Source: Litorimonas sp963922935 (GTDB taxonomy: Bacteria; Pseudomonadota; Alphaproteobacteria; Caulobacterales; Maricaulaceae). Taken from it: DNA of 8,440 nt. Positions within the stretch are counted from its first letter, which is position 1. Every line of letters begins with the position of its first letter. A model generated the notes under the pieces. The model was given only the letters and a program-made list of their open reading frames with translations. It searched no databases and was not told the origin of the DNA. Below are positions 1 to 6,494 of the stretch, piece after piece. The position numbers were made by a program, and so were the translations under genes. The stretch is taken from contig CAWUKE010000095.1 of assembly GCA_963922935.1 (NCBI GenBank), positions 1 to 8,440 of the forward strand, read 5' to 3'.

Positions 1-3000
1 CGTTTATCTATGCGCGCCTCGACGCGAAAGGACTGTCTGGCACGGTCAAACAGTCCAAGAAGCTGGTCGAAAAAGAACGTCCCGAGATCTGGGATATTCT
101 GGATGAAGTCATCCGCGAACACCCAGTTCTGCTGAACCGCGCGCCGACCCTGCACCGCCTGGGTATCCAAGCGTTTGAGCCGAAACTAACGGAAGGGAAG
201 GCGATCCGCCTGCACCCGCTCGTCTGTGCGGCCTTTAACGCGGACTTTGATGGCGACCAGATGGCCGTTCACGTGCCGCTGTCCATCGAAGCGCAGCTGG
301 AAGCGCGTGTGCTGATGATGTCCACGAATAACATCCTGTCACCCGCCAATGGTCGTCCGATCATTGTGCCATCACAAGATATTGTCCTGGGTCTTTATTA
401 CATGTCTCTTATGCGTGACGGCGAAAAAGGCGAAGGCATGATGTTTGCCGATGTCGCCGAAGTTGAAGCCGCGCTCGATAATGGTCTGGTGAGCCTGCAC
501 GCCAAAGTGAAAGGTCGTTTTCCCGTCACGCATGAGGACGGCACAGTCACAATGGAAGTCGCAGAGACGACGCCTGGTCGCTTGAAGCTCGCTGAATATC
601 TGCCCAAGCATCCGCTGATCCCATACTCCGTTGTGAACAAAGTTCTGACGAAGAAGGAAATCGGCAAGCTGATCGACGTCGTGTACCGCCATGCCGGTCA
701 GAAAGCGACGGTGATTTTTGCCGATAAGATGATGGGCCTCGGTTTCAGTGAAGCCTGTAAGGCTGGTATCTCCTTCGGTAAGGACGACATGATCATTCCT
801 GACGCCAAATATACATTGGTGGAAGAGACTGAAAACCTCGTGAAAGATTTCGAGCAGCAATATGCTGACGGTCTGATCACAAAGGGTGAGAAATACAACA
901 AGGTCGTTGATGCCTGGTCCAAATGTACGGACCGTGTGGCCGATGCCATGATGGACGAAGCCTCCAAAGACCGTGACCTGATCAACTCAATCTTTATGAT
1001 GAGTGACTCTGGCGCTCGGGGTTCTAAGAACCAGATGAAACAGCTGGCGGGTATGCGCGGTCTGATGGCCAAGCCATCCGGCGAGATTATCGAAACCCCG
1101 ATTACGGCCAACTTTAAAGAAGGCCTGACCGTGATGGATTACTTTAACTCCACGCACGGCGCACGGAAGGGTCTGGCCGATACCGCTCTGAAAACAGCGA
1201 ACTCGGGTTATCTGACTCGTCGCCTGGTGGACGTGGCCCAAGACTGTATCGTGACCGAGCAGGATTGCGGCACGGATCAAGGTATCGAGATCAAGCCTGT
1301 CGTTGATGGCGGTGACGTTGTTGTCTCACTCGGTGAGCGTATTTTGGGCCGAACATTGGCCGAAGACATTCACGACCCACGTTCTGGCGAGCTTCTGTTC
1401 CCAGCCGGCACCTATGTCGATGAAGACATTGCGGCGGCCGTGGACGAGTCTGGCGCCGCCAACACACGCGTGCGCAGCCCGCTGACCTGTGAGACGGTCT
1501 CTGGCATCTGTGCAACCTGTTACGGTCGCGACCTCGCGCGCGGGACAAAGGTCAATATGGGCGAAGCGGTCGGTGTTATCGCCGCGCAGTCCATTGGCGA
1601 ACCGGGTACACAGCTGACGATGCGGACCTTCCACATTGGCGGGACGGCATCTGTGGCTGACAAGTCCACAATCGAAGCGGTCAATGAAGGCTCCATCAAA
1701 TATGATGAAGCTGACGTGATCGAGACGGATAACGGCTACATCGTCAAGTCGCGGAAACTCGAATTTGAAGTCGTCAATAGCGATGGCAAGACGCTAGAAA
1801 TCCACAAAGTGGATTACGGCTCACGTCTGCCGCTCGATAATGGCGCTATGGTCAATATCGGCACGAAACTCGCCGAGTGGGACCCGTACACCATGCCGAT
1901 CCTCACAGAGGTGGGTGGTACGGTTCGTTTGCTCGACATCGTTGAAGGCGTCTCTGCCAAAGACGAAACCGATGAAGAAACGGGTATCTCGTCCAAGGTG
2001 ATCGTGGACTGGCGCGCAAGCTCCAAGTCAGGCGATATTCAGCCTGCTGCTGTGATCGAAGGTCCAGACGGGGAGCCTGTCTCTCTGGCTGAGAATAAGG
2101 TCGCTCGCTACATGCTGGCCGTTGGCGCGATCCTGTCCGTCAATGATGGCGATACGGTCAAGCCAGGTACAGTGCTGGCGCGTATTCCTAAGGGGTCCGC
2201 GACACAGCGGGATATTACCGGGGGTCTGCCGCGTGTGGCCGAGCTGTTCGAAGCGCGTCGTCCCAAAGATGATGCGATTATCGCGCAGCTGGACGGTAAG
2301 ATCGAATTTACGCGTGATTATAAGAATAAGCGCAAAATCTCGATCATTCCGGAAGACGGCGAAACGGTCAGCTTCCTCGTGCCAAAAGGCAAGCACATGC
2401 TGGTCGCTGATGGCGATACGGTCCGCCGCGGCGATTACATCGTCGATGGGAACCCGGCTCCGCATGACATTCTCGAAGTGATGGGTGTTGAAGCGCTGGC
2501 GGAATATCTCGTCGATGAAGTCCAAGGCGTCTACCGTCTGCAGGGCGTGCCGATCAACGACAAGCATATTGAAGTGATCGTGCGTCAGATGCTGCAGAAG
2601 GTCGAAGTGGTTGATCCGGGTGACACGACGATGATCCGCGCGGAACAGCTTGATAAGATCGAGTTCAATAAACGGAACGCGGAAGTGCTGGCCGAAAATC
2701 CGAAGGCGCGTCCGGCGGAAGGCAAGCCCGTCTTGCTCGGTATCACGAAGGCGTCACTGCAAACGCGCAGCTTCATCTCTGCCGCGTCCTTCCAAGAGAC
2801 AACACGCGTCCTCACGGAAGCGTCCGTCCAAGGGAAGGAAGACATGCTCGAGGGCCTGAAGGAGAACGTGATTGTGGGTCGTCTGATCCCAGCCGGTACG
2901 GGCGGCAATCTCCGTCGTTACCAGAAGCTGGCCAATGACCGTGATCAGAAGCTTCTTGAAGAGCGCGCTGCCGCTAATCCGCTGGAAGAATTTCCAGCAG

Positions 3001-3026
3001 AGATTACGGGTGATGCAGCGGAGTGA
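1..3026 (+). CDS. rpoC: DNA-directed RNA polymerase subunit beta' (5' end outside window)
   Basis: This is the largest catalytic subunit of core RNA polymerase. The frame is open from base 3 (1007 codons in the window) with a TGA stop at 3024-3026. The ATG at 261 is internal, because conserved sequence lies upstream of it: LLNRAPTLHRLGIQAFEP, then the catalytic magnesium-binding NADFDGD motif at 237-257. Other landmarks are the SGARGS segment from about 1005, the bridge-helix region at about 1120-1225, and the trigger-loop region at about 1557-1643 (GEAVGVIAAQSIGEPGTQLT, then FHIGG). The four cysteines of the second zinc site are intact, with codons at 1266, 1488, 1509 and 1518. By comparison with the E. 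coli protein about 380 N-terminal residues are missing, giving a normal total of roughly 1390. No frameshift or insertion is seen. The gene normally follows rpoB in one operon; that part is outside the window. Transcription probably ends at the terminator at 3118-3141. Confidence 0.99.
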   Translation, partial: FIYARLDAKGLSGTVKQSKKLVEKERPEIWDILDEVIREHPVLLNRAPTLHRLGIQAFEPKLTEGKAIRLHPLVCAAFNADFDGDQMAVHVPLSIEAQLEARVLMMSTNNILSPANGRPIIVPSQDIVLGLYYMSLMRDGEKGEGMMFADVAEVEAALDNGLVSLHAKVKGRFPVTHEDGTVTMEVAETTPGRLKLAEYLPKHPLIPYSVVNKVLTKKEIGKLIDVVYRHAGQKATVIFADKMMGLGFSEACKAGISFGKDDMIIPDAKYTLVEETENLVKDFEQQYADGLITKGEKYNKVVDAWSKCTDRVADAMMDEASKDRDLINSIFMMSDSGARGSKNQMKQLAGMRGLMAKPSGEIIETPITANFKEGLTVMDYFNSTHGARKGLADTALKTANSGYLTRRLVDVAQDCIVTEQDCGTDQGIEIKPVVDGGDVVVSLGERILGRTLAEDIHDPRSGELLFPAGTYVDEDIAAAVDESGAANTRVRSPLTCETVSGICATCYGRDLARGTKVNMGEAVGVIAAQSIGEPGTQLTMRTFHIGGTASVADKSTIEAVNEGSIKYDEADVIETDNGYIVKSRKLEFEVVNSDGKTLEIHKVDYGSRLPLDNGAMVNIGTKLAEWDPYTMPILTEVGGTVRLLDIVEGVSAKDETDEETGISSKVIVDWRASSKSGDIQPAAVIEGPDGEPVSLAENKVARYMLAVGAILSVNDGDTVKPGTVLARIPKGSATQRDITGGLPRVAELFEARRPKDDAIIAQLDGKIEFTRDYKNKRKISIIPEDGETVSFLVPKGKHMLVADGDTVRRGDYIVDGNPAPHDILEVMGVEALAEYLVDEVQGVYRLQGVPINDKHIEVIVRQMLQKVEVVDPGDTTMIRAEQLDKIEFNKRNAEVLAENPKARPAEGKPVLLGITKASLQTRSFISAASFQETTRVLTEASVQGKEDMLEGLKENVIVGRLIPAGTGGNLRRYQKLANDRDQKLLEERAAANPLEEFPAEITGDAAE

Positions 3027-3029
3027 TCG

Positions 3030-3070
3030 GCTTAGCCGAAAATTCGATTGCTAATCGAATTTAACGGAGC
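3030..3070 (+). other. Hairpin in the rpoC 3' untranslated region
   Basis: A perfect 10-bp inverted repeat lies four bases after the rpoC stop codon: AAATTCGATT at 3040-3049 and AATCGAATTT at 3053-3062, with a three-base GCT loop. The stem can be lengthened past a small internal loop by CCG (3036-3038) with CGG (3065-3067), and past a TAG bulge by GCT (3030-3032) with AGC (3068-3070). It is AT-rich and has no T-tract after it, so it is not itself a standard terminator. It could be an RNA stability or processing element, or a protein-binding palindrome. The structure is read directly from the sequence; its function is unknown. Confidence 0.55.
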
Positions 3071-3109
3071 TGCCGCGAACGCTGTGAGCAGGACTCTTCG
3101 CTAATCAAG

Positions 3110-3141
3110 AAAAAAAAGCCGCCTTTCGAGGCGGCTTTTTT
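3110..3141. terminator. Bidirectional intrinsic terminator between convergent genes
   Basis: A GC-rich stem, GCCGCCT (3118-3124) with AGGCGGC (3129-3135), closes a TTCG tetraloop at 3125-3128. It is followed by six T on the plus strand (3136-3141) and preceded by eight A (3110-3117), which read as eight T on the minus strand. It therefore works in both directions: for rpoC, whose stop is 84 bases before the A-tract, and for the minus-strand membrane-protein gene, whose stop codon is 27 bases away. All elements of a Rho-independent terminator are present. Confidence 0.93.
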
Positions 3142-3168
3142 ATTCGCTCTATCCGCTTTTTATGAGCG

Positions 3169-3702
3169 CTATGCGTTGGCGGTCTGTCTGATAAGGATAA
3201 ATCCGAACAAGACTTCGATGGCCGCGATGATGAAAATAAAGGTCGCGGCGGGGATTGGGATGAACCAGATGGCAATCATGCCCATCACGGTCATCGCCGC
3301 TGCTAAGACCCAATAGGTCATCATGCCATAAGCTGACCGAAAGCCCATATAGTGCGTTCCGACAGCGATCGCTGCAAAGGGAAAGGCCAATTCCGGATAG
3401 TGCGGGATCAAAAACCAGATGGCGACAAGCATCGCGATCATGGGCGGAACGGTCTCAAAGGCGAGACGCCCAAACGGGTTCTCTGCGTCAGGGGGTGGGT
3501 TCTTTAAAATCAGACGTTCCAAGAACGAAGAGATCGGGAAGATCAACATTCCCCCAAAGAACAAAGCAATATAGCCCGTCGTGATGCCTTGCATGGTCGT
3601 CACAATGCCGGCGACCAACCAGACAAGGCCAGACACGATGGCGCCGAGACCCCCGCCGCGGTAAGCGCGTCTGATATCGGCTTGTGCGGCTGCAATTTCC
3701 AT
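3169..3702 (-). CDS. Six-helix integral membrane protein, DUF7010-like, function unknown
   Basis: This 177-residue protein is almost entirely hydrophobic. Six membrane segments can be read at about residues 19-39, 43-62, 84-101, 105-120, 126-147 and 150-171. A short amphipathic N-terminus (MEIAAAQADIRRAY) precedes them, and the longest loop, about 65-82, is hydrophilic (LKNPPPDAENPFGRL). There is no cleavable signal peptide and no obvious catalytic motif. The layout, including an IFP motif in helix 2, a loop NPFG and a polar GTHYMGFR segment after helix 4, reminds me of the DUF7010 family, but that is from memory and not tested. The ATG at 3702 is preceded by GAAAGG (plus-strand 3711-3716) eight bases upstream, a good ribosome binding site. 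The gene converges on rpoC, shares its terminator, and is divergent from the SDR gene. Nothing in the context indicates a role, and no link to RNA polymerase should be inferred. Confidence 0.88.
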   Translation of the reverse strand: MEIAAAQADIRRAYRGGGLGAIVSGLVWLVAGIVTTMQGITTGYIALFFGGMLIFPISSFLERLILKNPPPDAENPFGRLAFETVPPMIAMLVAIWFLIPHYPELAFPFAAIAVGTHYMGFRSAYGMMTYWVLAAAMTVMGMIAIWFIPIPAATFIFIIAAIEVLFGFILIRQTANA

Positions 3703-3728
3703 GGATCCGACCTTTCATTTGACAGTCG

Positions 3729-3757
3729 TCCATAGTCTTCGCCAAAACCGATGCCAA
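3729..3757 (-). promoter_or_regulatory. Candidate promoter of the membrane-protein gene
   Basis: On the minus strand, TTGGCA (plus-strand 3752-3757) matches five of six bases of the sigma70 -35 consensus. A 17-base spacer separates it from TATGGA (plus-strand 3729-3734), which matches only three of six bases of the -10 consensus. Transcription would start about 20 bases before the ATG at 3702, which leaves room for the ribosome binding site. The -10 element is weak, so this is a tentative call. Confidence 0.3.
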
Positions 3758-3774
3758 AACAACGATTATTTTAT

Positions 3775-3778
3775 AGGG
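3775..3778 (+). promoter_or_regulatory. Ribosome binding site that sets the SDR start
   Basis: AGGG at 3775-3778 stands seven bases before the ATG at 3786. It is too close to the in-frame TTG at 3780 (one base away) to serve it, which favours the ATG as the start of the SDR gene. Confidence 0.55.
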
Positions 3779-3785
3779 TTTGAGA

Positions 3786-4526
3786 ATGGCCTACGATTTG
3801 AAAAACAAAACCGCGATCGTCACAGGTGGCTCTCGCGGGATTGGCGCTGCCATTGCTATTCGGTTGGCCGCTGAAGGGGCGGATGTTATCCTGACCTATA
3901 ATTCTAGCCCCGGCCCAGCTGAAGAGGTCGTAAAGACGATCCGAGAGGCAGGGGGGACAGCCGTGGCGGTTCAGGCGGATGCGTCTGATCCGGACTCCGT
4001 TTCCAACTATCTGGATGTCGCCAAAGATAAAGGCGGCGTCGATATTTTCGTTCACAATGCAGGCATTGCAGAGATGGCTGACTTTGCCAGCATGACGTCC
4101 GATGTTCAGCGTAAGATTTTTTCCGTTAACGTGGACGGTGTCTATGCCGGGATGCACGCGGCCGCGCCCATGATGAAAGACGGTGGCTCCGTAATTGTTA
4201 TCAGCAGTGTAAATGCTCATTTCCAACCGGGTCCTGGGGCCACCGTTTATGCGGGCAGTAAAGCCGCAGCGACGGCCTTTGCACGCGGATGGGCCCGAGA
4301 CCTGGGTGCGCGGAATATCCGCGTGAATGCTGTGCAACCCGGACCCATTGATACAGATATGAACCCGGAAGATGGAAAGTTTTCGGACTTACTTCGGCAA
4401 TTCACGGCGCTGGGCCGGTATGGCCGCGCAGAAGAGGTCGCCGCCTTAACCGCATTTTTAGCCTCAGACGAGGCGAGCTATATCACAGGCGCCGCTATCG
4501 ACATTGACGGCGGGATGACGATCTGA
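3786..4526 (+). CDS. SDR family oxidoreductase (FabG-like, classical type)
   Basis: This 246-residue protein is a classical short-chain dehydrogenase/reductase with a single Rossmann domain, expected to be cytosolic and tetrameric like its family. The dinucleotide motif TGGSRGIG is at residues 13-20, a variant HNAG (for NNAG) at 90-93, and the catalytic residues are Asn115, Ser141, Tyr155 and Lys159 (YAGSK). PGPIDT follows at 185-190, and the typical C-terminal IDGG ends the chain. Arg17 and the absence of an acid at the end of strand 2 (LTYNSS, 36-41) suggest NADP(H) preference. The substrate cannot be read from the sequence. Automatic annotation would probably say 3-oxoacyl-ACP reductase, but the gene stands apart from fatty-acid genes, so that specific role is unproven. 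The start is placed at ATG 3786, not at the in-frame TTG six bases upstream, because of the AGGG at 3775-3778 and because the family begins just before the first strand. dnaG follows after 44 bases on the same strand with no terminator, so read-through is likely. Confidence 0.95.
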   Translation: MAYDLKNKTAIVTGGSRGIGAAIAIRLAAEGADVILTYNSSPGPAEEVVKTIREAGGTAVAVQADASDPDSVSNYLDVAKDKGGVDIFVHNAGIAEMADFASMTSDVQRKIFSVNVDGVYAGMHAAAPMMKDGGSVIVISSVNAHFQPGPGATVYAGSKAAATAFARGWARDLGARNIRVNAVQPGPIDTDMNPEDGKFSDLLRQFTALGRYGRAEEVAALTAFLASDEASYITGAAIDIDGGMTI

Positions 4527-4570
4527 TGGGGCGACTCGCGCCGCTCTACATTTTCCGCTAGCGATCTTCT

Positions 4571-6391
4571 GTGCGGTTCGGTGAAGCCTTTATGGAAGAG
4601 CTTAAATCCCGCGTCCGGGTTTCGGACGTGGTCGGTCGGCATGTGAAGTTGCGCCGCCAGGGCCGCGAGTTTGCTGGCCTCTCGCCGTTCACGAACGAAA
4701 AGACGCCGAGCTTTTTCGTCAACGACCAGAAGGGCTTCTACCATTGCTTCTCCAGCGGCAAGCACGGTGATTCGATTAGCTTTCTGATGGAAGTGCAGGG
4801 CCTCAGCTTTCCTGAGGCTGTTGAGCATTTGGCAGGCCTCGCCGGGATGGAACTCCCCAAGTCTGATCCCAAAGCCGAGCAACGTGCACGCGAACGCAAA
4901 GAAGCCATTAGCTGGATGGAGCGGGCGCAAGATCATTTTGAAAAGACGCTCTACCGCGCGCCGGGGGAGGCCGCTCGCGAATATTTAAAAGGGCGAGGGC
5001 TTTCCAAAACTGCTGCCCGCATGTTTGGTCTCGGTTTCGCTGAAGACAGCTTTTCCGCCCTTAAGGACAATTTGATTCGTGAGGGCGCCGATGAAAAACA
5101 GCTGATCGAAGCTGGGCTTTTGATCGAACCTGAAGATCGCAGCCGCGCGAGTTGGGACCGTTTCCGCAATCGCATCATGTTTCCTATCCACGATACGCGG
5201 GGAAGGCTGGTCGCGTTTGGCGGGCGCGCCATGAGCGACGACCAAAAAGCAAAATATCTCAATAGTCCGGAAACGCCGCTCTTTTCCAAAGGCTCGCTAC
5301 TTTACAATTATCATCGCGCGCGGGCGGTTGTCTCTGATCCGAAGTCGGCCGCGAACGGATTGATCGTCGTTGAAGGCTATATGGATGTCATTGCATTGGC
5401 GCGGGCAGGCTATGGGCAGGCTGTTGCGCCGCTCGGTACAGCGCTGACCGAGGATCAGCTGGCTTTGATCTGGCGGGCGGGGTCGGATGGTTATCTTTGC
5501 TTTGATGGCGATAAGGCGGGGCTGCGCGCGGCCTATCGATCCATCGAACGCGCCTTACCGTTACTCAAGCCCGGACAGTCCTTGCGCTTTGTGATGATGC
5601 CAGAAGGGCAAGACCCCGATGATTTGATCCGGGAGAAGGGAGCGCCAGCCTTTGGCGCGCTGCTGGAACGATCCGTCGCGCTGGTTGATATGCTCTGGCG
5701 GCGGGAGCTGGACCGCGAACCTTTGACAACACCTGAGGCGATTGCGGGTCTAAAGTCTCGGATTTACGACGCCCTGCGCGAGATAAAAGACCCATCTGTC
5801 CGGCAGGCCTATGACGCCAACCTGCTGGGCCGGTATGACAAACAATTTGGTCGAGCGGCTTCAGGCGGCTGGCAGGGTCGGCGCAAGTCCCAAGAACCTA
5901 AAGCGAATAAAGCCACTATCGCGTCTGGCGCGGCGCAACTGGCCAAGCAAACGCGACAAGCCAATACGCTCCTTGGCGGCATTTTGCTCTTCCCCGAGCT
6001 GCTCGAGCATGTCGATGAAGCGTTCTTTGCGCTAAAATTCCCCGATATGCGGCAATCAGCGCTACAAAGCGAGACGTTACGCTACTGGCGGCAGACAAAA
6101 GCTGTTGATATCGTCGGCTTGCATGCTCATATGCAAAACAGAGGATTAGAAGGGGAGTTAAAGTACTGTCTGTCCCGACGGGCGCTGATCATAGCGGCTT
6201 TGGGCGGGCGTGAAGCGGAAACGGGCGATCGCGCGGCTATCTGGATGGAAGAAGCCGACACCTTTACGGACCAGACCCGAAACGACGCTGGCTCACCTCA
6301 AGATCGGTCGCGCATGGCCGACACGATCCGAGAGAATAATAGTGAGGCGATGCATCGCCTTATGCGGGCTCGTGCGCGGTCCCGTGAATAG
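4571..6391 (+). CDS. dnaG: DNA primase
   Basis: This 606-residue enzyme makes the RNA primers for the replication fork and is recruited by the DnaB helicase. The N-terminal CHC2-type domain covers residues 1-95, but only one of the four zinc ligands of the E. coli enzyme is kept: the equivalents are Ser38, Thr41, Cys59 and Ser62. The catalytic core follows, with the RFRNRIMFPI segment near 196-205 and KYLNSPETPLF after it. The TOPRIM domain has the catalytic glutamate in VEGYMD (Glu268), the metal-binding DGD at 312-314 and DPDD at 348-351. A basic, Gly/Gln-rich linker near 430-460 leads to the divergent C-terminal helicase-binding domain. The start is GTG 4571: the resulting MRF..F..E.K.R N-terminus matches the form I know from alphaproteobacterial primases. 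No Shine-Dalgarno sequence is visible before it. An in-frame ATG at 4592 (residue 8), with a GGTGA upstream, is an alternative but would remove conserved residues. The gene lies between an SDR gene and rpoD. Confidence 0.98.
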   Translation: MRFGEAFMEELKSRVRVSDVVGRHVKLRRQGREFAGLSPFTNEKTPSFFVNDQKGFYHCFSSGKHGDSISFLMEVQGLSFPEAVEHLAGLAGMELPKSDPKAEQRARERKEAISWMERAQDHFEKTLYRAPGEAAREYLKGRGLSKTAARMFGLGFAEDSFSALKDNLIREGADEKQLIEAGLLIEPEDRSRASWDRFRNRIMFPIHDTRGRLVAFGGRAMSDDQKAKYLNSPETPLFSKGSLLYNYHRARAVVSDPKSAANGLIVVEGYMDVIALARAGYGQAVAPLGTALTEDQLALIWRAGSDGYLCFDGDKAGLRAAYRSIERALPLLKPGQSLRFVMMPEGQDPDDLIREKGAPAFGALLERSVALVDMLWRRELDREPLTTPEAIAGLKSRIYDALREIKDPSVRQAYDANLLGRYDKQFGRAASGGWQGRRKSQEPKANKATIASGAAQLAKQTRQANTLLGGILLFPELLEHVDEAFFALKFPDMRQSALQSETLRYWRQTKAVDIVGLHAHMQNRGLEGELKYCLSRRALIIAALGGREAETGDRAAIWMEEADTFTDQTRNDAGSPQDRSRMADTIRENNSEAMHRLMRARARSRE

Positions 6392-6392
6392 A

Positions 6393-6417
6393 TTGACGAC
6401 CCCGTTTACGCTCCGTT
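6393..6417 (+). promoter_or_regulatory. Weak promoter-like motif upstream of rpoD
   Basis: TTGACG at 6393-6398 begins two bases after the dnaG stop codon and matches five of six bases of the -35 consensus. With the short spacing described for Caulobacter-type housekeeping promoters, GCTCCGTT at 6410-6417 would be the -10 element, but it matches the GCTANAWC pattern only in part. At 17-base spacing the hexamer is TTTTGA, also poor. rpoD may have its own promoter here in addition to read-through from dnaG. Confidence 0.25.
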
Positions 6418-6440
6418 TTGAAAGGGTGCTGTAAGCGGGG
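6400..6440 (+). other. Stem-loop between dnaG and rpoD
   Basis: CCCCGTTTAC at 6400-6409 pairs with GTAAGCGGGG at 6431-6440 over ten pairs, with one T-G wobble. The 21-base interval can form further short pairing: GC (6410-6411) with GC (6428-6429), and CC (6413-6414) with GG (6425-6426). No T-tract follows, so it is not a standard terminator. In E. coli the dnaG-rpoD junction is a known RNA processing site, and a similar role is possible here, but that is an inference. Confidence 0.5.
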
Positions 6441-6479
6441 CTATCGAGGTTTGGGACGGGCTTTACGGCACGCTCCCAT

Positions 6480-6485
6480 AAGGAG
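6480..6485 (+). promoter_or_regulatory. Strong ribosome binding site of rpoD
   Basis: AAGGAG at 6480-6485 is a near-perfect anti-16S match nine bases before the ATG at 6495. It decides the rpoD start and contrasts with the apparent lack of such a site before dnaG. Confidence 0.85.
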
Positions 6486-6494
6486 ACGGATTGC

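Noticed and set aside
261..263. ATG at 261 as the start of rpoC
   Set aside because: The conserved NADFDGD motif and more lie upstream in the same open frame, so the gene begins outside the window.
372..860. 162-codon open frame antisense to rpoC
   Set aside because: Shadow of rpoC, with no ribosome binding site or domain that I can support.
2028..2567. 179-codon open frame antisense to rpoC
   Set aside because: It lies wholly opposite conserved rpoC sequence and arises from its codon bias.
3145..3168. CGCTC / GAGCG inverted repeat beside the terminator
   Set aside because: The stem is only five pairs around a 14-base loop, with no extension; likely chance.
3719..3724. Perfect -35 hexamer TTGACA on the plus strand ahead of the SDR gene
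   Set aside because: At spacings of 16 to 18 bases the downstream hexamers are GCCAAA, CCAAAA and CAAAAC, none like a -10 element; treated as chance.
3780..3785. TTG at 3780 as the SDR start codon
   Set aside because: The AGGG at 3775-3778 is only one base away from it but is correctly spaced for ATG 3786.
3771..4337. 188-codon open frame antisense to the SDR gene
   Set aside because: The sense frame has every SDR motif; the antisense product has no recognisable feature.
4504..4509. TTGACG at the end of the SDR gene as a -35 element for dnaG
   Set aside because: It encodes the conserved IDGG C-terminus and has no -10-like hexamer at normal spacing.
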